A stretch of DNA of 64,000 nt from Paratinospora sagittata. Lineage: Eukaryota; Streptophyta; Magnoliopsida; Ranunculales; Menispermaceae. The position numbers and the translations under genes are program-made. Shown in pieces: positions 57,467 to 64,000 of this stretch. The DNA is taken from NCBI GenBank assembly GCA_035771175.1, contig CM069603.1, positions 30,181,308 to 30,245,307 on the forward strand, written 5' to 3'. Position 1 is the first letter of the stretch. Every line of letters starts with the position of its first letter. Below the pieces are notes generated by a model. The model was given only the letters and a program-made list of their open reading frames with translations. It made no database searches and had not been told where the DNA came from.

Positions 57467-59388
57467 CTAAGACTCCCTTACCAAAGTTGGCAAGGCCCCC
57501 AATTGTGAATTCCCCCTTGGAGCAGAACCATGTGATATTCTTTGGTTATTGGGCTTGGTTATTTTGGATTTAGGTGATGGGTTGAACCGATGGTAAGAGA
57601 ATGAGCAAGGAGAGGAAGAAAACCTGTGAATGTTAGGAAAATCAAACGCACTAGCAAGATTGGGTTCAGGGAGTACCTCATGCCTGTGATCATGTGCATC
57701 AGCAAACACAGTTCCATCAGATTCATTGTCGACACTGTTGTGTAGAGACCGCAGTGATCCAGTTTCAACCGCATCCAGGAATGTGCTAGCAAGACCATCA
57801 ACATCACTCTGATCTGCATCTTCAGAGGAGGAAACGCCTTTGTCAGAGTCGATTCTACCCTCACCGACTTCACCGTTGAAGTCGTCACTCCCCCCCACAT
57901 TCTCGCCATCGTGGAGCTCCTCCTCAGGATTTGGCTCGAACCTCAAATGAGTGCCTTTCCTTAATCTAACCAATGCACGAGCTTTTTGTAGCTGCTTTTT
58001 AGAGGACTTCCTGGAGCTTTGGCTGCCTTGTCTATCCCCTGACGATCCATCACCGGTTCTCAGTATACACCTCTGATCATTACTTCCATTTCAAACTTCA
58101 ATGCTATCACCTTCCTGTGATAGGAGAATAAGCCCTTTCCTTAGCCTTGACGTTGCTGCTCCTCTAAATTTGCATTTGCCCTTGCACTGATTGACCTCCA
58201 GAAACGATTCCACAGAGTCTGGCATGTAGCTCGAAATTACGAGTCAGAGCATAGAGCTATAGTACCATCACTGTCCCGATCTAGCTTCTTATTATAATAT
58301 GTTAATTTCCTGTGGGTCTGTCTGTCGTCGCAACCCAGCCTTTCCTTATTTGAATCAGCTAAGTTGACAATCAATTCCAGCCCAATCACCTCTACGGGTC
58401 CAGAACCAATGCTTGTGCGATTTTGAGGGGTGATGAGCATCAAGTGTTGGCCCATCACGACACGAGGCCTAACACATGAACGATGGTTCAGGTTCAAACC
58501 TTCACCAACACGTAGCCCGTATCTACTGCTTCCAGGTATCCTCAATACCTTACACCTGGCATTAATTACAACATCAGAAGCCACTCCAACTGCTCCTCCA
58601 GAGCCTCTAGAGCAGTGACTTGCCTCATTCACCATGAGACACGTTGCATCCGTACATGTTGTATGAATGTTCTTCTCTGACATCAGATCGTTATTTGCTG
58701 CCCCGGGATCTTGCCCACAGGTTGTGACCGTACGATCATCATCTTCTCCGGCGACAACTTTTGCTGTAGGCCGACCTTCGTCGCCGGTCACTGCAACTGG
58801 ACATGTACCGCGCTGCAAGTCGCCACCAGCTCTCGTGGATTTAGTGACCCGATACATCCGCAATCCAGGAGAACCTTTCCGCATCTGGTTTTCGGCATTG
58901 GTCCTGAAAACTTTGACCTCGATATCGAAGTTCTCTGTCGAGATGCTGTGGAATGACGGGAAAAATCCATGCATGAGACCATTAACCTTCAGTTTGGCTA
59001 AACGGACATACTTAAGGTCACTCGTTGCTTCGTGCACTTGCAATAGTCCGCCATAATTGTCACCAAGTTTTTTGAATACCTCATAATTCCAACAATCAAA
59101 CGACAGACCAAGCACGCCTATTCAGTCGTTGTGGCAAGATAACTTAAGGTTTTCCCATTTAATGTTATCATCCCACTCTTTAATCACCAACCTCGCAGAA
59201 CAAAAATTATTCACCACGTAATGTTTTTCTTTTTCATCACAACACCAGTAGATTGAAAGCTCGTTTGTCAACACCGAAAGAAAGACTGGTCTACCAAAAG
59301 CGTTAGATATGTCATTCCTTGCTAACCCCCACCCGGTCGAGGTGCCGTTTCTGGCGACCACCACCGCGTTACACCATAACTTCTCCGT
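57467..59388 (-). pseudogene. LINE A ORF1 (nucleic-acid-binding protein), 5' end removed
   Basis: Minus-strand frames at 59122-59388, 58237-59115 and 57467-57973 follow the layout of plant LINE ORF1. TGA interrupts before IGVLGLSFDCWN (about 59115), where Trp is expected (W-I-x-V-x-G-L-P-x-x-x-W in the family). NYGGLLQVHEATSDLKYVRL follows. A long, acidic, Ser-rich region (SSSEDADQSDVDG) and a basic stretch FNPSPKSKITKP come next, ending at 57467. No clear CCHC knuckle is seen. Plant LINE ORF1 proteins bind the element's RNA. A stop and at least one frameshift (about 58000-58230) break it. The Athila LTR cuts it at 59389. Confidence 0.72.
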
Positions 59389-60835
59389 TGTTACACGAAA
59401 ACCCACAAGCGTACGATGTCAAGTTATAATATAGTTCGATAAGAAATCAGGTATCATCCTCAGAGATATTTACTACACTAGCTATCACGTTCTAACCCTA
59501 ATTTTATCTAGACAATCAAAATCGAGTGATTGAGTAATTAAAACAACAATAAAACAATTAACTATTAACTAACAATGTAATGTAAATCAAATAGGAAATC
59601 AATGAGAGAATATACTAGAGGTTCGATGTCACCTCACTCTCAACTATGTCTATATATATATATATATTATTATTATTATTATTAAATCAGTTCCTTAGCT
59701 TATAAGTCGGAAATCTTAATGTTTCTAATTCTATCTTTTGAAGCAAAACTAGAGCATGTTAATGTCACCTTGGCTTAACTCTTTCGATGAAAACTTAAGA
59801 TAACAACTCATTAAGTTCTATGATTTCCACCTAACAACTTCAAAGGTTCTCGATCTCCTTGTAAGTCTCACGATAGCCTAGGTTATATTTCCCAAATTCC
59901 AACCCAAGGTACCCTCTTGTGAAACATCTACCTCAAGTCTATGATCATCTAATCCATGATCAAGGGATCAAAAATATTACACTCAGAGAAATATAAATAA
60001 ACTATAGAAACTTTATTAACAATAATCAAACCATAAAACTAAACATAGTATCAAGCTTGGATCAATCTACACCTCTAGAGAAGAGGCTTTAGTTCATAAT
60101 TAAAGACATAAAAATAGTACACAATGGTTCAAACATGAATCGAAACAAAGGAAAACAAACTAGAATTGGTGTAGAGATTTTCAATAATCTTCAATGCGAA
60201 TCTTCTTCTCCACTTTGCTCCAGCCGTCAAATCTTCATTTTCCTCTCTATTCCAATGTGTTCTACTTGAAAAACCCTACAATTTGATATATAATATGCCC
60301 CCATAGTCGTGTGAAAATAATTAGAAAGTCCCAAAATCGGCCAATAGTTGCTAAAAATGGAACTTCAAAACACCTAGTGCCGCGGCCCTCCGACTATCTT
60401 CTTCCAGCGCCGCGATGCTGCATTCTTGCGCCGCGGCGCCCAGAACCGTCTTGTTTTGGAACTTAGCCATTTTTTCGCTCCTTTTTTGACCTTCCTTCTT
60501 GTGGACTTAACCAATTTTCTTCTACTTCTTAACTTAGGTTCTTCATGAATCATTATCTAGGCTTCTCATATGTTATCTGCATCATTCATGCTCACTTCCA
60601 CACATCTAAATACCTACAAAACAATGCAAAGCAAGTAATTAACACACCAAAACATAAATTGATCCAACATATAAACTAACAAACCAAAATAATGCATAAA
60701 AACCAATTTATTCCTAAACTAACAAATGCATCAAAACTAACAAAAACACACTAACCTAGTACATAAATCATCCTAAAACACACCTCAAACACACCTAAAA
60801 CATGTTCTAAAACCTATCTAAATATGCAACTATCA
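59389..60835 (-). repeat. 3' LTR of the Athila-like element
   Basis: The minus strand starts TGATAGTTGCATATTTAG (60835) and ends GGGTTTTCGTGTAACA (59389), giving TG...CA ends and 1,447 bp. The CACAAGCGTACGATGTC string near its end is typical of Athila-type LTRs. A GC-rich island (60380-60450: CGCCGCGGCGCC and GCGCCGCGATGC) stands out in an AT-rich context. A TA/ATT microsatellite lies at 59651-59686. The partner LTR is outside the window. Confidence 0.8.
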
Positions 60836-60851
60836 AATACCCCCAAACTTA
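60836..60851 (-). other. Terminal polypurine tract of the Athila-like element
   Basis: TAAGTTTGGGGGTATT on the minus strand abuts the LTR start at 60835. This is the expected priming site for plus-strand synthesis. Confidence 0.8.
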
Positions 60852-62534
60852 GGACTTTGATGGTCCCGAGCAAAGGGAAAACAAAACAAAAACTCAACTA
60901 CCATATCAATAAATAATCTACCATCCTATTTTCAAACAAATTAAGAATTTGATTCGAAATATTATGCAAGATCATCATTATGGCTTCAAAGATCACATTA
61001 AAAGATAATAACTCATCGGAAAGTTTCAAGAGTGTTAAAGATGTCTAGATTTTCAATCCAACTTCTAACCTAACCTCATCTTCCATTCTCAAACACATCA
61101 TCACATAGTCAATCCCATATAACCATTCATGAAATTCATAGATAAGTGCAAGCAAGCATAAAGGGTAAGTGATCTCAAATAGATTTATATAAAGTGAATC
61201 TCATAGGCAAATCTTTCATACCACTATCCACTAATGTAAATCACATGCCATTTAGAATCGATAGGTCTTTCCTAGGTTGTAATGCGTGGCCAAGGTTCAA
61301 AGGTAAGGAAAAATTGAAAAAATTTAGGCTCAAAACACCCTAAACACTTTGATCATTTACAAACATCCACGACATTACATATAGAACCAAAATCCCAATT
61401 TCAGCACATATACCCTTTCTTTAACTGGTCAATCTTTTCATTCCTTTCCCCATTCTTTTGTTTGCTTGTTTTCTTATTTTCAAAGAACAACTACACCCCC
61501 AAACTTATTTCTTTTCATAATCATGGGCATAACATCCTTTTCTTCTCTTTTTTTCATTTTTTTAAAATAAAATTTATAAGCAAACTTCACATTTTTTCTC
61601 TTCTTTTTCACCATTTTCTTCACTTTTCTTTCCCGTTGTTCTTTCATCCAAATAATAACACTCCAACATGATCAAAGTGTATAAGGTACATAGGTTGAAA
61701 AACAGGCAAATTAAACATGATAAGCTCAAACATCCTGATGTATAGGTGACAAAGAAAAGGATATTCAGCTCAAAATGGAAACTATGGGTATAATAAAAAA
61801 TAAGGTAGGCTATTTGGCTCAAACTTATTCAAACATGGCCTAAATCATTTTCCTTATAGCATGCTCTCTAGGATTTCGCCTCAATTGATAATCAAATTTG
61901 TTCTAGGATCCATAGAGATCTAATATATAACTTTAGTTACAAAATCTAATTCAAACAAATCATGATTCCACAAAATTAACCCACTAGACATGTAGAGAAT
62001 TTCAAACAAAGCTAAGTTCAAAGTTGAATCAAGCACACAGACTTAAGATATCTCTCTACACTCTCCTTGAGTCATGTTCATGTACATGTTCTCTTATCAT
62101 TGGCCATTCAAAATACAAAAAAAAAACTCAAATGAGAATTTGTAAGATCATAGGATATCCTAACCTAAAACTACCATATCTTCACCATGACTAGTTAAAA
62201 ATCAAAACTCTCCCCCCAAACTTAAAACAAGCGTTGTCCTCAATGCTGCACAATAAAAATAAAATGAGCAGATGTTGAGAAAACCCCCTGTAACCCAAAG
62301 GGTTGAAGTCTTCACATAAGCTCTTCATCCACTCCATGTATCTCGCATAGGGACCCCCAAACTTACTTTAGAACTTGGAAAGGAAAAGAAACAAAACTTG
62401 TCAATGGTATGAAACTCAAATCTATACTACAATGACTAAAAACAATAAACACAAAAAAAAAAAAATTCCAAAACCGATGGGTTGCCTCCCAACAAACGCT
62501 TACTTTAAAGTCCTCAACCCTACTTCTTTCAATC
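60852..62534 (-). other. Non-coding region between Athila integrase and 3' LTR
   Basis: About 1.7 kb without a credible frame; an envelope-like gene found in some Athila elements is not recognisable here. TAAGTTTGGGGG-type motifs (minus strand) recur at 61496-61507, 62212-62224 and 62354-62365, besides the terminal tract. The one at 62212 follows GCATTGAGGACAACGCTTG, a motif that commonly precedes this tract in Athila/Tat elements. Confidence 0.6.
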
Positions 62535-63629
62535 TCCTCAATTAGGGTCCTTCAAGGATATATCGTCCTCATCCGCATGTTTTTCTCCATAGTAGTGTTT
62601 CACCTGATGTCCATTGACTCTAAAGAGAGAGCTTTCTTTGCTACGCAACTCTATTGTGCCATATGGAAACACTCTCGCAATAATAAAAGGACTCGACCAC
62701 CTAGACTTCAATTTACCCGAAAACAAGGTCAACCTTGAATTGTATAAAAGGACCTCTTGTCCAGGCTTGAACTCGCGCTTCACTATCATCTTGTCATGCC
62801 ATTTCTTTGTTCTCTCCTTGTATACCTTGGCATTCTCATATGCATCTTTGCAGAATTCATCAATCTCATTCAATTAGAGAAGTCTTTGGTCACCAGATGC
62901 CTTCAAATCATAATTCAACTTCTTAACAACCCAAAAAGCACAGTGCTCCAACTCGATCAATAAGTGACATGCTTTCCCGAACACCAAACGATGCGGAGAC
63001 ATCCCAATGGGTGTCTTAAAAGTGGTCCGGTAAGCCCATAAAGCGTCATTGAGCTTCAAAGCCCAATCCTTTCTCTTAGTATTCACGGTCTTCTCTAAGA
63101 TTTGCTTCACCTCCTGGTTACTAATCTCAGCTTGTCCATTGCTTTGAGGATGGTAGGCCATGGCAACCTTGTGTTTCACCCCATACTTGGCAAGTAATGC
63201 ATTAAAAAGCTTGTTACAAAGTGGGATCCTTCATCACTAATGATTGCCCAATGAGTGCCAAAACGTGTAAAGATGTTCTTTTGAAAAAAACTTCAACACT
63301 ACCCTTGCATCATTTGTAGTCGTGGAAATGGCTTCCACCCACTTTGAAACGTAGTCAACCGCCAAAAGAATATATGTCTTCCCACATGAAGAAGGAAATG
63401 GTCCCATGAAATCTATACCCCAAACGTCAAATAGCTCCACCTCCAGGATATTAGTCAATAGTTGCTCATGTATCCTCGAAATAGTACCAAGACGATGGCA
63501 TCGGTCACAAGTCTTTACAAAAGCACAGCTATCCCGAAACAATGTAAGCCAATAAAACCCACTTTGAAGAACCTTTGTCGCCATCCTTGTAACCCCAAAA
63601 TGACCACCATATGGAAATGAATGACAATC
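62535..63629 (-). pseudogene. Athila-like integrase (3' part of pol)
   Basis: Minus-strand frames 63584-63237, 63179-62874 and 62873-62538. From the N-terminal side: [14 protein letters not shown] (from 63619) is the His side of the HHCC zinc finger, then SGFYWLTLF and CDRCHRLG supply the Cys pair. [11 protein letters not shown] has the first catalytic Asp. [20 protein letters not shown] has the catalytic Glu. [20 protein letters not shown] and the tail GQEVLLYNSRLTLFSGKLKSRW follow. The frame breaks near 63230, just where the second catalytic Asp (usually in a SDxGxHF motif) should be, and a TAG falls near 62874. Family role: inserts the cDNA into host DNA. It is cut at 63629, upstream of which the first finger residues and reverse transcriptase are lost. 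Confidence 0.88.
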
Positions 63630-64000
63630 TGTAATACCCTAGGTTTGCACAAAAAAAAAAAAATTGTTTAGGCATGTTCAGGCGCCATTTTTTCTATATA
63701 AAGAACTCCTCCCCCTCCTTATTTCTCACACCAAAATCACTTATCCTTGTGATTTTTCTTCTCTTTTTTTACTCATTTTGAGTTTTTGTCTTCTCTTTTG
63801 AGACTCTCTTTCCGAGACTCTCTGTGCGGTGCAACGTGGTTCTGCCCGGGGGAAGGCGCCAGTTTTCAAAGGAGTTTTTATCTGAAGGTGGGAAACAAAA
63901 CATAGGTTTGCGTGTCTTATAACTTTTATTAAAGTTTACATTCATTTATAATTATGTTTACTATTTATTTGCATTGCATTATTGCGTATAATGTTCATAC
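63630..64000 (+). mobile_element. Start of another LTR inserted in the Athila integrase (runs off the window)
   Basis: TGTAATACCCTAGG at 63630 has the TGTAAYACCC form of gypsy LTR starts and breaks the integrase frame at exactly this base. CAATC (63625-63629) would be the left target duplication. A good TATA box (TATATAAAG, 63695-63703) lies about 65 bp inside, followed by a pyrimidine-rich probable transcript start. The downstream part is not recognised. Orientation is inferred from the TATA box and the terminus. Confidence 0.6.
63695..63703 (+). promoter_or_regulatory. TATA box of the right-edge LTR
   Basis: TATATAAAG in an otherwise unmarked stretch, followed about 30 nt later by CTTATTTCTCACACC, a plausible start region. 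If real, the U3 region is unusually short (about 100 bp). Confidence 0.5.

Larger units (their letters stand above)
53427..59388 (-). mobile_element. LINE A, nearly full-length L1-type retrotransposon
   Basis: About 6 kb on the minus strand. It ends in a poly(A) tail (T's at 53427-53438), preceded by AATAAAA in the 3' UTR. ORF2 spans 57208-53545 and ORF1 the part upstream of 57467. The 5' end of ORF1 is cut at 59388 by the Athila-like LTR, so the LINE's leader must lie beyond the right edge of the window if it survives. Its 3' end abuts the 5' end of the surviving part of LINE B. It is better preserved than LINEs B, C and D, with fewer stops per kilobase. Confidence 0.9.
59389..63629 (-). mobile_element. 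Athila-like Ty3-gypsy element: 3' half
   Basis: Read on the minus strand the window holds the integrase (63629 to about 62535), a 1.7-kb non-coding stretch with polypurine motifs, and the 3' LTR (60835-59389). It is inserted in ORF1 of LINE A, so it is younger than LINE A. The upstream part of its pol is cut by another LTR starting at 63630. Confidence 0.85.

Noticed and set aside
58430..59056. Plus-strand frames of 62-129 codons
   Set aside because: They are antisense to LINE A ORF1, which explains the region better by motif order and by continuity with ORF2.
1..64000. An undescribed multi-gene system or cluster
   Set aside because: The three host genes are unrelated and everything else is explained as transposon sequence or unrecognised AT-rich DNA. 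The most unusual item is the decayed MULE-OTU gene, not a working system.

Overview
The window is nuclear DNA from a flowering plant, most likely a eudicot. The evidence is AT-rich intergenic DNA, GT-AG introns of several kilobases, plant-type transposons (Tekay- and Athila-like Ty3-gypsy, Ty1-copia, L1-type LINEs, hAT, MULE/FAR1, Au-like SINEs), and three host genes whose products read as plant proteins. I cannot name the species. Nothing looks bacterial, and I see no CRISPR array and no canonical tRNA or rRNA gene.

Left third (1-15.2 kb), no intact host gene. It opens with part of a Tekay-like gypsy LTR and its decayed integrase on the minus strand. Then comes a nested structure. A minus-strand MULE/FAR1-type transposase gene with a SWIM finger and an OTU-like C-terminal domain was broken twice: by a 4.2 kb hAT element (4733-8933, perfect 8-bp target duplication) and by a ~3.1 kb solo LTR (about 9338-12439). 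Removing both rejoins the MULE reading frame.

Middle (15.2-46.1 kb), three host genes. (1) RAE1, a WD40 mRNA-export factor, plus strand, 11 coding exons, 350 aa. Its fifth intron is swollen to 7.1 kb by a defective copia element, and introns 7 and 8 carry long hairpins. (2) A J-domain protein, probably plastid-targeted, plus strand, 5 coding exons, 280 aa, with retroelement debris in introns 1 and 2. (3) A secreted gamma-glutamyltransferase, minus strand, 7 coding exons, 584 aa, whose first coding exon appears to be only 7 nt. A LINE tail lies between (2) and (3), and SINEs lie in or near RAE1 and the transferase gene.

Right third (46.1-64 kb), a retroelement cluster: a copia solo LTR, a 5'-truncated plus-strand LINE (C), and two minus-strand LINEs (B, then a nearly full-length A with ORF1, endonuclease, reverse transcriptase and a zinc-finger tail). 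An Athila-like gypsy element has broken ORF1 of LINE A, and the Athila integrase is itself broken by another LTR at 63630.

The three host genes are functionally unrelated neighbours; nothing suggests a cluster or pathway. All splice sites and host-gene products were derived by hand from frame continuity, GT-AG borders and family knowledge; no transcript or database was consulted.
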